A DNA stretch of 64,000 nucleotides from Diphasiastrum complanatum (lineage: Eukaryota > Streptophyta > Lycopodiopsida > Lycopodiales > Lycopodiaceae). Shown here one piece after another: positions 12,145 through 22,588 of the stretch. A program made the translations under genes and the position numbers. The stretch covers positions 27,315,566-27,379,565 of the forward strand of contig CM055093.1 of NCBI GenBank assembly GCA_029204225.1. The letters run 5' to 3'. The notes beneath the pieces are model-generated. The model was not told where the DNA came from and did no database searches. It saw only the letters and a list, made by a program, of their open reading frames with translations. Within the stretch, counting starts at the first letter, position 1. Each line of letters starts with the position of its first letter.

Positions 12145-13500
12145 TGAAATACACATAAGAAGATAGAGAATCCGAATTAAGTTATTGTAAATACAATGAT
12201 CAGATCACGATCATGTGCCCGAGAATGGTTCACAATAGTGACACATTATATACAGTGATCTTACTTAGCTAGCTACAGATTAAATAACTATCTCTATTGC
12301 TTGAATGACTTTCAGTCTCTCGAATATCTTTGATTCTATAGAATCAGATAGTTAAGATACAATGGAGTTCGCGTAGGAAATCTGATTCACTCTTTTCCAC
12401 TTGCATCATCACATCAGTTTTACTTATGTATGCTTGTGAATTGTCGTTATGTATATACACATGAAACAATTACAATGACTGCGTGGGCAACGAGCATGAA
12501 ACAACGTAGTTACTAAAAAGATACTAAAGTGAACTATGACGTGGTTTACGTCGGACGGGACAATGTGGATGACATGGACCTCGAACTCGAAGACTTTGAA
12601 TTCAAAGTAGGTTGAAGAAGATGTAGAACTCGAAGAGTTCGCCATCGATCCTGCTTCTGCTCCAATTTATTGATTGCACAGACGTTCAACTTCAGAGAGT
12701 AAGTTGTGACACTAACCTCCATACTCACAACCAACATGTAACACCTACACAATTGGAATGCAAATTCCATGCATGGGTGCACACATCCTCTTTTGCTCTA
12801 CCTCATGCTCCACGTTCGCTAAGCATGGCATGCAACATGGGCTATCTAGCAAGTGCCCTTCCATCCTCTTAGAGACATCCATGTTCTGTGCAAGGAGTAA
12901 TTGAGAAGACACATGTAGTGCAACACTTCATCTTTGAAAGGAGTGAGGAAAGGCAGTTATGCAATGCATCTCTAAAAGGGATGAGCAAGGGGCGGCAAGC
13001 GTCCAACCAAAGCCTTAAATGCGATTGACATTTTTCCTTCACAGAAATGCATTTCAATTCTAACCTTTCCAGTTGAAAGGTGGTTGCTTGAAAAATAAAA
13101 AACCTTAGAGGGCCCTTCAACCTTTTAACATGAACCTATATACTTTGCCTTTCAAAACTTGAATAAAATGGGCCAATAAAAAAAGATCCCACTATCAGCT
13201 AGATGTTTTGCAGTTCTACCTCGATATTGCAACTGTCCAATATCAATATAAACAACGGTTCAATCAAATTGCGATCCTTCATTCAAAACTCATGAAATGG
13301 GGGGTGATCCATTGCCCGCCTCAACTCACGTGCCAACACTTACCAACCATACATGAAAGCAAGGTGATTCATTGCCCATCAACTCACTTGCCAATAGTTA
13401 AAAACATGGACACTAAGGACAAAGGCCAAGGCAAAGGACACGAACTTGCCAATAGTCTCAAACCACCCTTAACTTTAATAATGTAATCAATTTGGTTCAA
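12145..13500. other. spacer without recognised gene
   Basis: Open frames here are short and overlap each other on the minus strand. One small duplication, 'ttcattgcccatcaactca' versus 'atccattgcccgcctcaactca' (about 13308-13390), is visible. The last few hundred bases should hold the promoter and 5' UTR of the APC15-like gene, but I see no clear TATA box. Confidence 0.4.
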
Positions 13501-13619
13501 AACAAGAGAAAGACTTTGGTTTGGATGTAATACAGAAAGAGCTTGGAGAGAGGGAAGTTGAGAGGAGGAAGGAGACGAAAAGCAGCTGCCGAGGAGTGAG
13601 AAGAGAAGAGAGGCTGGTG

Positions 13620-14178
13620 ATGATGCAGTTTCCGTCACTTATTCCTCCCACTTTACAAGATCCTGCGGAGTGGCCCCTCCTCCTGCATAATGATGAGGCA
13701 ATGCTTGCACATGAGGAAGCCGAATTGGAAGAAAAGGTGTGTCCTAACCTGCTAGAGGGTTTCTGTTGAGATATTTACCCATTAGCAGCAGCCTTGAAAG
13801 TGTCGATAAAACTTATGATTGTACGTTTCTTTTTCTGGACTGTCGTGCCATGCCTTTCTCAAAACAGTTGCGCATTTGATTACGATGGTGTGATTCCTTG
13901 AACTCATCTAGTGTGAATCGTGCTGATTTCGAGTTTCGGAGGATACTTTTGGTCATGTCGTGTTGGTATTTTTGGAACTCACAAAACTAAACATTATTAT
14001 CGTATATATGTCGTTTCAGTGGAATGAAATTAGAACTGCAAATGAAGGCATAATTCCAATCGGAAAGACTACAGTCGAGAATGATCAAGAAGAATATGAC
14101 CAGGATGCAGAGGATGAGGATGCTGACAATGTAGAAGAAGAAAGCGAAGGCGAAGAGTTCGAGCAAGAAACTGTTTAA
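13620..14178 (+). CDS. APC15: anaphase-promoting complex subunit 15 (APC15/Mnd2-like), two exons
   Basis: Exons 13620-13736 and 14020-14178 join in phase 0 (donor AAG|GTGTGT, acceptor CGTTTCAG) to give a 91-residue acidic protein. The amino end MMQFPSLIPP matches the F-P-S-L start of the family. The exon junction lies in LEEK|WNEIRTANEGIIPIGKT, the conserved stretch of human and plant APC15 (NEIR..N..L.PIGK). The tail is the expected Asp/Glu-rich region ending in EGEEFEQETV. APC15 is a small nuclear subunit of the cell-cycle ubiquitin ligase APC/C and helps mitotic checkpoint complex turnover. The start at 13620/13623 is chosen because homology begins there, although the frame is open upstream to 13521. 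Both exons are intact, with no neighbouring transposon inside the 283-bp intron. The identification rests on remembered family features, not a search. Confidence 0.85.
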
Positions 14179-14550
14179 TTTTTTGCCCTATTTAGTGATC
14201 TCTCTGTGAAGCATATTAAAGAAATAAATTGTACCCTATCAGGCCTTCATTTTTTACATTGGGTATGTTCAATCCTTTCATTTAGGGTTTTTATGGTACG
14301 CTGAGTAACAGTGATGAAAGTTATGAAAATTTATTGCTCGTGTATTATATTGTTTAAATAATCCTCTATGATCTGCATCTGTATTTTTTATATAACTACG
14401 TTTTCTCAAATTGAGGGAAATGATAGCCAACTTGACAAAGTTTATCACAAAACAACGAATACAAAATTCATTGTAAAAAAGCTTACTTCATTTTATTTTG
14501 GTCCTAGGTTTGAGCCTCCCCTTGGAAACCGAGAAGCATATTTTTTGTAT
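14179..14550 (+). other. 3' flank of the APC15-like gene
   Basis: AT-rich sequence after the stop codon. AATAAA-like hexamers occur ('gaaataaattg' at about 14220). No other feature is seen. Confidence 0.45.
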
Positions 14551-14554
14551 TTTA

Positions 14555-14640
14555 TCCAACTGGGTTGGCTCAATTGGCTAGCTTGGGATCCCAAGTTTCT
14601 TTGGTCCCAAGTGCAAGCCCCCCTTGAATCCAAGATTTCT
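14555..14640 (+). repeat. possible tRNA-derived SINE-like fragment
   Basis: The stretch GGTTGGCTCAATTGGCTAGC (from about 14563) resembles a pol III box A (TGGCTCAATTGG). About 40 bp downstream 'CCAAGTGCAAGCCCCCC' weakly resembles box B. This layout is seen in plant SINE heads and in tRNA-like promoters. No poly(A) tail or target duplication was identified, so this is tentative. Confidence 0.25.
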
Positions 14641-15144
14641 AAAATCCAGAGATCACTAGTATAGGGTTTTTGTTGCGGAAGAATTGGATTGAAGCGTTGG
14701 TACATCAGAGGAGCTCGCAGCTGTTGCCTTTTCTTTGGTCTTCAGGCTTCCCAAGCGATCATTTTCGACAGGTTTTAGGGCACCTTTGGCTGTGGGCAAG
14801 CTTGTCAATGGTAGAGGCTACCTTGAGAAGTACTTCCCATCGTATTTAGAAGAATAGGGTGTACCGTACCGACTCCAACTACCTGAAAAAGATCTCCCTC
14901 TTGGCAACAAAGGAGCAGCGGTAGAGCTTTTAAAAGAAATCATGTTGCTGGTCTTTCAGAGTTTTGCTGGGCACTTTTGTTTAGGCAAGTTCTCCGGAAT
15001 CTATTGCAAAAGGTTTACAACGGCCGACGGCTCCTTCGAGGTTAACGACATTCCGTGTGAAGAAAAATTAAAAAAATATAAAAAAGATCTCAATTCAGTT
15101 GGTGAGGTGGTCCATCACAGGGAGCCCTTTGTACAGTTGTTCTC

Positions 15145-15730
15145 ATGGCTTTGGACATCTCCCAACTTCGTCTTCTCAGTCTCAAACGACTTGCTTCAAC
15201 TGTTTCTCCCCCTCCAGACTCCCCTCCTTGTTCGCGTCAGGCTGTGCTGGGTTCCACGCTTGTCTCATCACCCTTCGTTCCTCCTTCGCCCACCTCTTCC
15301 CATGGTATTGTTGCCCACTCGCTTGGTTGTGAACCTCCTTCAACCCTTGTTGCATTGCTTTCTCAATCCCCTGAACGGGTTCCTTGTCATGCTTGTGGTC
15401 GTTTCTTCTCTTCTAGAGGAGGTCTTGCCCGTCACCAACGTTCTTGTCCTGCGCTGCTTCAGTCGTCTCAAGATCGTCCTCCTCTGTCGGCACTCCATTC
15501 ACCCTCTACTTCAGCTTGGTCTTGGATTTCTTCCCTTGACGTCCTCGGAGCTTTTCACTTGGGCTTCCCTCATCCAAGGCTCTATTTTCATATTCCTCTC
15601 GCTTTCCGTCGTGAAACTCAAGTTGCTATGCGTCTTCCTTTTGATCGCTTGGCTATTGATCCCTTTGACATTGCGACATGGAATCTGTTTCTTCTTTTTT
15701 TCCTTTGGTGTCTAGTTCTCCCTCCAAGGG
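15145..15730 (+). pseudogene. non-LTR ORF, amino-terminal zinc-finger part
   Basis: A methionine at 15145 (MALDISQLRLLSLKR) also begins the homologous copy on the other strand (MASDISQLRPLSLKR, 60752). A proline/serine-rich leader of about 75 residues is followed by CHACGRFFSSRGGLARHQRSC at residues 81-101, a Cys2-His-Cys finger (C81, C84, H97, C101). Such fingers guide target-DNA binding in R2/NeSL elements. The frame then runs toward 15792. Homology to the next domain continues in another frame from about 15731, so there is a frameshift near 15720-15790. Upstream, 14982-15144 is probably 5' UTR. Confidence 0.75.
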
Positions 15731-17203
15731 GTGGGGATGCTGGTCATAGAGAAACTTGTGCTCGCCTTCATCGCTTTCTATCGGGAGGATGAACACTTTA
15801 ATCGTTGTCAGACACTTGCTGCTCGCAAGTCACACGACTCTCAACCTCAAGGCGCCCCACCTCTTCACCATCGCCTTCGTCGCACCCTACATCTTGGGCA
15901 AGTTGGTGAGTATTCTCGCGCAGCTCGAGCTTTAGCTCCTCTCACACCCGCTCCCTCTTCTGCTGATACTGTTGCTGCTCTCCAAGCTCTTCATCCTGCT
16001 TCTGAAGGCATTATTCCCTTGTTTGTGGAGGATTTTGTATCTTATGTTGACTTGGTGCTTGATCGTGATTCTTTCTTCCGTGCCTTCCATCGTAATTTTC
16101 GTCTTGTTGTTGGTGGTCCCTTCGATTTGGTCTATGAACACCTTCGTGATTGCTTTCCACCTGAGGACTCTGCTAGTGGCTTTGTTCAATTCTTTCAGAT
16201 CTGCTCTTTTATCACCTCTGGTCACATTCCTTCTTCGGTTGCACATCTTTTGTTTGCGTCTTGTTTGATCGCCATGACTAAAGCCTCGGGTGGCGTCCGT
16301 CCCATCGCTATTGGCGAAGTCCTCCTCCGACTTGTTAGTCGCTCTATCTGTTTTCATTTTCAACATATTTTTGTCTCTTTTCTCTCCCCTCATCAGTTTG
16401 GCGTCTCTACTCCTGGCGGCTGTGAAACTGTCATTCATGGTTTGCGTGCCACCCTTGATTTCCATCCTGACTGGGTTGTTCTCCAAGTAGATGTTTCCAA
16501 TGCTTTTAACTCTGTTTCTAGAGCTGCGATCTTTCAGGAGCTGCGTGCGGCTGGTGGTGAGTTAGCTCAGCTTATCCCATTTGTGCGGTTGTTCTATGCT
16601 ACTGAGACTCCTCTCTTTTACAGTCACCATGTGCGCTTTGGGGATCTTTCTACTATCCAGTCTGCAGCAGGTACTCGTCAAGGTGATCCTTTGGGTGGTC
16701 CTCTTTTCGTTCTGGCTCATTTTCGTGCACTTCGAGCTTCTGCAGAGGCCTTTCCCTCCTGCTTATTTCCTTCAGTTGCTGATGACACTCATATTGTTGG
16801 TCCTGCTCCTACGGTGCTCCTCGCATTTCATCATTTTCTCTTGGTTTGTCTATTCAACCTCGCAAGTGTTCAATGTGGTCTCCAGCAGGTCTTCCCTTGG
16901 ACTTTGTTCCTCCTCAAGGTTTCTTTGATCCTTCGGATGGCATTCGCATTCTGGGTGTTCCTTTTGGGTCTGCTTTCTTCTATTCTGTTTTTCTTGGTGA
17001 GGCTCTCCAGGAGGATGTTGCTCATTCAGATCTGCTTCCCCGGTTGGGTGACACTCAGGTCGCGTTTGGCATCTTCACGTCTTGCTTTATCCAGCGTCCT
17101 TCTTATCTGCTGCGGACTTTCCCCCGTACTTAGGACTTTTTGCATCTTCTCTCTTCCTTTGACAACTCTATTATGGATGTTTTTGGCCGCCTTTTGGGCC
17201 TAG
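15731..17203 (+). pseudogene. non-LTR reverse transcriptase domain
   Basis: A 490-codon frame. RT motifs are in order: KASGGVRPIAIGEVLLRLVSR (fingers), DVSNAFNSVSR at about residue 254 (motif A), GTRQGDPLGGPLF (motif B) and VADDTHIVG with D351/D352 (motif C). The three catalytic aspartates are preserved. Identity to the family then fades after about residue 365, and the thumb region continues in a different frame at 16846-17133 (PRKCSMWSP..GIRILGVPFGS). The upstream 130 residues (GQVGEYSRAARAL, VAALQALHP) resemble the linker found before the RT in this class. The product would copy element RNA at a nicked target. Confidence 0.85.
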
Positions 17204-18380
17204 GTTCTTTGGATGGTGTGGAGACCCTTTCAGCTCGGAACTAGGCTCGGTTACCCATTTCTTGTGGAGGTGTGGATTTTCTCTCTATGGTTTCTTCTGC
17301 ACCTGCAGCTTTTCTTGGGAGCTGGGCTCTTGTCGCTCCTGCTTTGTCTTCTCGGTTCTTCTCTGGCTTTCGCCCTCTCTTGGTGGATTGCGTTGCTCAT
17401 GTGGATAACGGTTCTCTGCCTTTCCAGCACCTCCTTATCGTTGTGCGAGAGCTCCTTCCCCTCTCTGCCTAAGCTTGTTTTCCTCCTTTTGAGCAACTCC
17501 TCACCTTTAGTTCTGATCACCTGCAAGAGACTCTCTTGGAGCGCATGCACAAGCAAATCCTTTCCAGCATGCTCTCTAAGGCTCCTTCGACATTGCATCG
17601 AGCTCAACTTCTTTCTTGTGCGGGTCCTGGTGCGGGGGCTTGGTTGTCAGCTCGGCCTGTTATTCCTTCCTTTCGGTTGTCTTCGGCCATCTTCACCACT
17701 GCTCTTCGTCTTCGCTTGGGGCTACCTCATCCTTCGGTCTTGGGTTTCTCCAGGTGTGTTTGTGGTCACCCTATTGATGCTCTTGCTATTCACCTCCTCC
17801 GCTGTCCTTCTTGGAGTGAGCGCACAGCTACGCATGATGTTGTCAGAGATGCAGCGGCTGCTATAGCCAGAGATGGAGGATTCCATGTCCTCAGAGAGCA
17901 GTCTCATGTCCTTCTTTTTTTCGCGTCCCACTCTTCTCGCAAGCGGGTCGACATTGTCCTCTCTCGTACTGGGGCAATTGTTGTTGTTGTTGATCCCACG
18001 CATGGTGATCTATTGCTCTGCCTTCACTCCAGGAGAAGTGGCAAGCGTGGCAGCTCAAGAGAAAGAAAAAAATTACTCTGACAGGCATCCCACTGATATT
18101 TTCCTTCTCCTGGCAATTGAGACTTATGGCACCTTGCATCGACGCTTTGAAGATTTTCTTCGCATGTGTTCTCATCAGACGGCAGAGCGTCAACATGGCT
18201 TCTTTCAAACAACGTATTTCCATTGCCCTGCAACGTGCTCAGGCCCTATCAATTCTGCAACGGGCGACGGTGGCTGGGTCTGCTGCATCTCATCTCCCTT
18301 CATTAGCCGACTCACCACCTCTTCACTTTTCTGATCTGCTGCAGTCAGTTGGCAGCAGACTCCCACTGACATCATCATAG
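17204..18380 (+). pseudogene. non-LTR carboxyl end: Cys/His cluster and restriction-like endonuclease
   Basis: The frame at 17536-18081 contains FSRCVCGHPIDALAIHLLRCPSW, a C-x-C..H..C cluster of the kind lying before the endonuclease in R2-type proteins. It then contains RKRVDIVLSRTGAIVVVVDPTHGD, which fits the PD-(D/E)XK core. A frameshift follows, and the frame from 17873 supplies PTDIFLLLAIETYGTLHRRFEDFL up to about 18180. A third frame (NMASFKQRISIALQRAQA) completes the homologous tail. At least two frameshifts make it inactive. The assignment to an endonuclease fold is from motif appearance, not a profile search. Confidence 0.68.
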
Positions 18381-18556
18381 TTTATGCACTTTTATTTTTA
18401 ATGCCAAGATTTGGATTAATCTTAACTTTACTTCAAGCTTCGCTCTGGTTTGAGTTTACTTTCGTTTAAACTTCTCCTTCGGGGTGTATATATCTTTTTC
18501 ATCAATGTACCTACTACTTTTTCCTATGAATAAATGCACCAGGGTGAATTCATATG

Positions 18557-18576
18557 GGATAGGATAGGATAGGATA
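18557..18576 (+). repeat. (GGATA)4 tail of the non-LTR element
   Basis: Four perfect pentanucleotide copies end the region following the endonuclease ORF. Simple-repeat 3' tails are common in non-LTR elements, which supports this as the element's 3' end. Confidence 0.75.
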
Positions 18577-19430
18577 GAGTTTGATATTTTGTCCATCAGG
18601 TAAATCTGGACCATCCATTTTTGGCATCTTATTTTAAGTAATTTGTCGTGTCAATGGTATTAATGATTTTAGACTCATTTGGCAGTATTTGACTTCATTA
18701 TCTTATTTTTGCCACATGGCATTCTCGCATTGGCCTATTATGTCACTTGATGGCCATTGGTTGACAAATTTTTGAAAATAATGAGATTGCCAATCCTGTG
18801 GCTCTATGATATTCTTCTGAACCTCCCAATGGCCATTATGTAGTACCTAAGAGCAATCGTCAGTTTTTTTCAATGCAAATACACAGTGGTTACGAGGCAT
18901 GATCTTCTCACAAGCCAAATCATCAAGCCATAATTGTATCTTGGCTTTTTTCAATGTAAATGTAGATTGTTTATGAGGCGTATTTTGTCCACAAGCCAAC
19001 TCATTCTCCCATGAGTGGTTTCTCATCACTACGATGGTTATGATCACAACGAACTCCTTAGTAGGATGTCAGCTATCCGGTAGAAGTGGCTTGACAGGTG
19101 AAATTTCTTCTATAAACCCATGCACGTAGTTGCTCATTTGCTTGCTCATTTGCTTGCTCATTTGCTTCACCCTATGTGGGCTACTAGAGCCATACGTACA
19201 GACGTCGAGCTTGTGGACGGTTGGAGGACATACACACAAAATGTGTATCCGGGTCAGGGTTGTATCTCAGACACTCGTTTACTTGTCAGCAGTTTATAAT
19301 TTGTGCTTTTTGATGACTTCTTCAATTCGGGAATTTGACAATGACCCGTCTTATTGCAGGTCACGGCCTCTTGTTGCACAAGATCGAGAGGCAGTTGTTA
19401 GATTTTCAGTGCAGACAGGGATGTTTCATT
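18577..19430. other. spacer with two small tandem duplications
   Basis: An 81-bp-spaced duplication lies at about 18864-19020 ('tttttcaatg.aaat', '.gaggc.t..tct..cacaagccaa'). A 12-bp unit (CTTGCTCATTTG) is repeated about three times at 19130-19168. No gene is recognised. Confidence 0.55.
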
Positions 19431-19439
19431 GGATTTTCA

Positions 19440-20280
19440 GTGTGAGTATGACGAGTTTTTGACGAAGTCGCTCATATGGTGGGGTGTAGTGGGCAAATCT
19501 GCCCCTGATATTATTGCTCTTGCCCCTCCCATTCTTGCTCAAGATTGTTTCACTTCGGCTTATGAGCAGAATTGGAGCACTTGGTCTCTTATGCATTAAA
19601 GACACAACAGGCTCAATGTTCCCCAGCTCAATGTTCCCCAACACAGGTTGGTTTATTGCACCACCAACCTAAGGCTAGTCAGGCACATGCAGAGAGATGG
19701 TACCTCAAGGCAGGTCGACAAGTGCCTTAGATCCATGGATACTATAGTAGGCCTTGCACACACAGGCTGTGGCTGATGATGAGATGTTTTAGAGTATCAT
19801 CGAGAGTTGGCACGTTATGATAGGAGGCAGTGCAAGACCACTAGATCCGTGGCCAGGGCCAATGTAGAGGATGCAAGAGAGGAGGGTGGGGATGAGGCTA
19901 AGGGGGGATTGGATGATGATAAAGATGAGGAGGATGAGGCCTTGTATGATGAGATGGAGATGGACATTGGAGATAATGTGGAGTGGGTGGATCCCAATGC
20001 CGAGACACAGGTCGAGCCTGCATCACTTGTACGCAAGGGAGGGGATGGGGGGGGGGGAGGATAGGCGTAGGGTACATCTGATGATTTGCATGTTGAGCCA
20101 AAGACAACATCATCACTGGCAGAGGGAGCAGTAGCCCGACGAGGCCCTGGTAGACCTAGAGGTAGAGGTTTAGGGACACAGACGCACATACCTGAGGAGG
20201 ATTCCTTATCTTCCTACTCGTGTACCAGTGTTAGTGATGAGGAGAAATCCCCATTTGATTATGATGTCTCTGAATTATAG
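19440..20280 (+). pseudogene. hAT-type transposase, 3' remnant (dimerisation domain and tail)
   Basis: Translation of 19445-19680 gives FLTKSLIWWGVVGKSAPDI, LAPPILAQDCFTSAYEQNWSTWSLMH, a stop, then RHNRLNVPQ..LVYCTTNLRL. This is the hAT carboxyl-terminal dimerisation pattern (WW..G...P.L..LA..ILSQ..S...CERNWS....IH..KRNRL....LVYVH.NLRL), with a nonsense codon after the histidine. A 15-bp tandem duplication (CTCAATGTTCCCCA twice, 19611-19640) duplicates LNVPQ. Downstream frames (19807-20064 and 20086-20280) give an acidic segment and the AT-hook-like RRGPGRPRGRG, typical tails of these plant hAT proteins. The catalytic RNase H-like part is missing. Confidence 0.75.
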
Positions 20281-20493
20281 AGATGCATCGGTCTATGAGT
20301 CTATTGTCCATTGTCCATCTATCACACTCATGTACTAGGCCATTGGTCCACTCGTTGTATATATCAGAGCTTTATCGTTTATGACATCAAACATATTGAT
20401 AATTCTCATGAGGTTTGGACCTTGTTAAGCCTCAAGCTAGTTTTAAATAAGGTCCAATATTGGCATGTTTTGAATATGATCATATCTAAATCT

Positions 20494-20985
20494 TGTCATG
20501 TGCCAATCTTAGCAATAAAACATCTAATCCATTCAGGAAAATCAAATTACAATGGAAATGCATGAAATCAAAAAAACTTGTCAAAAATGAAAAAGATGGA
20601 TAAATGTAGCAAAACTTCATTAAAATAGACAAAGTAAGGTATTATTATTTATCATCAATGATCATTTATAGCATAGGGCTTGAATCTAGAGCATGATCAA
20701 AGCTCTCATGTGATTTTAGGCACATGAACCAAATGTAGCATGACCTCAACTATTTATAGTGGTCATTTGTGCTTCTACTATAAGTTTGGGGCCTTATTTA
20801 GCTAGATTGGGCCTTACAACCATTATTGTGGTTCCACTATTCACAATTATAGCGAGGTTGTTCGAGCCACTTTATTAACTGTCCTATTGACTACATCTAG
20901 TTTAAATTAGTTCCATGGCTAAATTGAGCATAACATTTAGTAAGCTCATGGGCTAATTACATGTAGCACGTGACACTCCCCCTAC
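20494..20985 (-). mobile_element. possible solo or 3' LTR with polypurine tract
   Basis: The segment 20494-20975 is bounded by inverted TGTCATGTGC and GCACGTGACA (9 of 10 match), fitting TG..CA LTR ends. On the minus strand a polypurine tract GTAGGGGGAG lies immediately before the right end (20976-20985), as expected next to a 3' LTR. No flanking target duplication or coding sequence was seen. A MITE or chance is possible. Confidence 0.35.
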
Positions 20986-21296
20986 TTAAATGTTTTTGCT
21001 TTAAAAAATGAAGACTGTGTAGTTCTTTGTTGAGTGCCATGCTCTTTGAATCAGTGTTTGAGAGTACCTTTCGAATCGCCTTTTCGAATCGAGTTTGAAT
21101 CGAGTTTGAATCGGGAAAGAATCGACTTCTCCAGGTTCGAACTGGCGAATCAGTTTTAGGATTTTTTTTTAAAAACATTAATGTCACAACATACATATTA
21201 CATATTACGTATGTCATATTTCAATGTACCATGTGCATGGTTATTTAGTGGTAAATTAGCAAATGTTCAATGATTCGAATTTTACGAAAATGACAA
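20986..21296. other. TTCGAA/GAATCG-rich segment, left
   Basis: Around 21066-21160 are several 'tttcgaatcg..' and 'gagtttgaatcg' units. They resemble a matching cluster at 21810-21900 flanking the CA/CT microsatellites. No coding function is seen. Confidence 0.4.
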
Positions 21297-21328
<32 letters not shown>

Positions 21329-21900
21329 TTGTCAAAAACACACACACACATTTGTCAAACACACACATTTATCAAACGCACACACAAACACACACACACA
21401 CAAAAACACACACCCACACACATTGTCAAACATTTAACACACACACATTTGTCAACAGTCACACACACTGAACACACACATTGAACAGCCACATGTGACA
21501 CACACAATTCCACCCCTCTCACACAACTCCACCCGTCTCTCTCTCTCTCTCTCTCTCTCGGATTTCTCTCTAGACTTGTAGATCTATATTTTGTCCAGTG
21601 TCTCAGATCTCTCTCTCTCAGGTGCGGAAATCTGGGAAGCTTCAGGGCCCAAGGGGAGGTAACGAGCAAGGGGAAGTAACGAGTAGGCTGCAGGAGGTCG
21701 CGAGGAGCAGGAGCAAGAGCAGTTGCGAGGAGTAGGAGTCACGAGGAGTAGGAGCAAGAGGTCGCGAGGAGCAGGAGGTTGCGAGGAGGCGATGAGGTTT
21801 TTTTTTTTAAAAGGTTCGAACAGTCAAAAAACGGTTCGAACTGGACCTTTTCGAAAAGGTCTTTCGAATCGCGGTTCTTTTAATGAATCGCGATTTGACA
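21297..21900. repeat. CA-rich and CT microsatellites with flanking TTCGAA motifs
   Basis: An interrupted (CA)n tract spans 21297-21500 with repeated 'cacattgtcaaa' interruptions. It is followed by a (CT)n run at 21537-21560, then a purine-rich GAGGAGCAGGAG-type minisatellite at 21680-21790. The GAATCG/TTCGAA cluster follows at 21810-21900. Protein-like frames here are translations of the repeats. Confidence 0.85.
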
Positions 21901-22473
21901 CAACTATGTTTTGAATCCTTTGAATTCTTTGAATCCCGTGGTGTGCTTAACGATAACCATTCTCTATTAGTCAAATATTGTCACCTCGGGTTTTGCTGCC
22001 AACTTATTATTGTAGAGCAAAGTTGCAACAAGTCTTCTGTAGAAAAACCTTTGATCTACAAATATGTCCCATAGATTTTACTGAAGAAGAGGTTGATGAA
22101 ACACAAGATTGCCTTAAGTAGAATTAATTTTGCATGAGTTGATAGAATACATGCAACGAGACATTCGTTAGTCTTTTTCCTCAAATCTTTCTTGATTGGG
22201 AAGGCTATCCAATTCCAGATGCATCTTTTTTTGTGCCTGCATCCAGTGTTCCCTCTTGATGGACCGATACGAGCAAGGTTAGTAACAATGTTTTGTTGAA
22301 TGGATGGCCATAGATCCATTGGCTTCCTCTGTGAACGAAGGGATTGGTATATTTTGTGACGATCCAGAATGGTGATGCTATAAATCAAATAATACATGTT
22401 CCATATTTGGCCATATTCTAGTCATATCTATCTCATTATTATGTTCAAAGAGGTCGTTGTTGTACTGGAATTT
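21901..22473. other. spacer, nothing recognised
   Basis: AT-rich sequence without motif-bearing frames on either strand. Confidence 0.4.
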
Positions 22474-22588
22474 AAATAGCTCATCTTCATTTTATCCTCA
22501 AATAAGATATTGTTATACACACTAATAGTTAAATAGCTCATCTTCAGTTTGATCCTCAAATAAGATATTGTTATACACACTAATAGTT
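22474..22588. repeat. tandem duplication of a 57/58-bp unit
   Basis: Unit 1 is 22474-22530 and unit 2 is 22531-22588. They differ only by a short change and one inserted base near 'cttcattttatcc' versus 'cttcagtttgatcc'. It is a recent local duplication in non-coding DNA. Confidence 0.95.

Larger units (their letters stand above)
14982..18576 (+). mobile_element. R2/NeSL-like non-LTR retrotransposon (zinc finger, RT, restriction-like endonuclease), degenerate
   Basis: One long plus-strand coding region, split by frameshifts, has an amino-terminal zinc finger, an RT domain, a cysteine/histidine cluster and a PD-(D/E)XK-like endonuclease at the carboxyl end. This is the domain order of R2/NeSL/CRE-type elements rather than of the apurinic-endonuclease LINEs (L1/RTE) usual in seed plants. 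The left border is set where homology with the second copy (60917 going down) begins, at 'ggcaagttctccggaatcta'. The right border is set by the (GGATA)4 tail at 18557-18576. The element is visibly richer in G+C than its surroundings and strongly C/T-biased on the plus strand. Confidence 0.82.

Noticed and set aside
11003-12149. Possible CACTA termini (CACTACATAA and TTTGTAGTG) around the TNP2 fragment
   Set aside because: Only about seven bases match and the 3-bp flanks differ, so no target duplication supports them.
15932-16486. Long minus-strand frame opposite the RT
   Set aside because: Shadow of the C/T-biased plus-strand RT; lysine/arginine/threonine-rich with no motif. The same holds for frames opposite 17251-18233.
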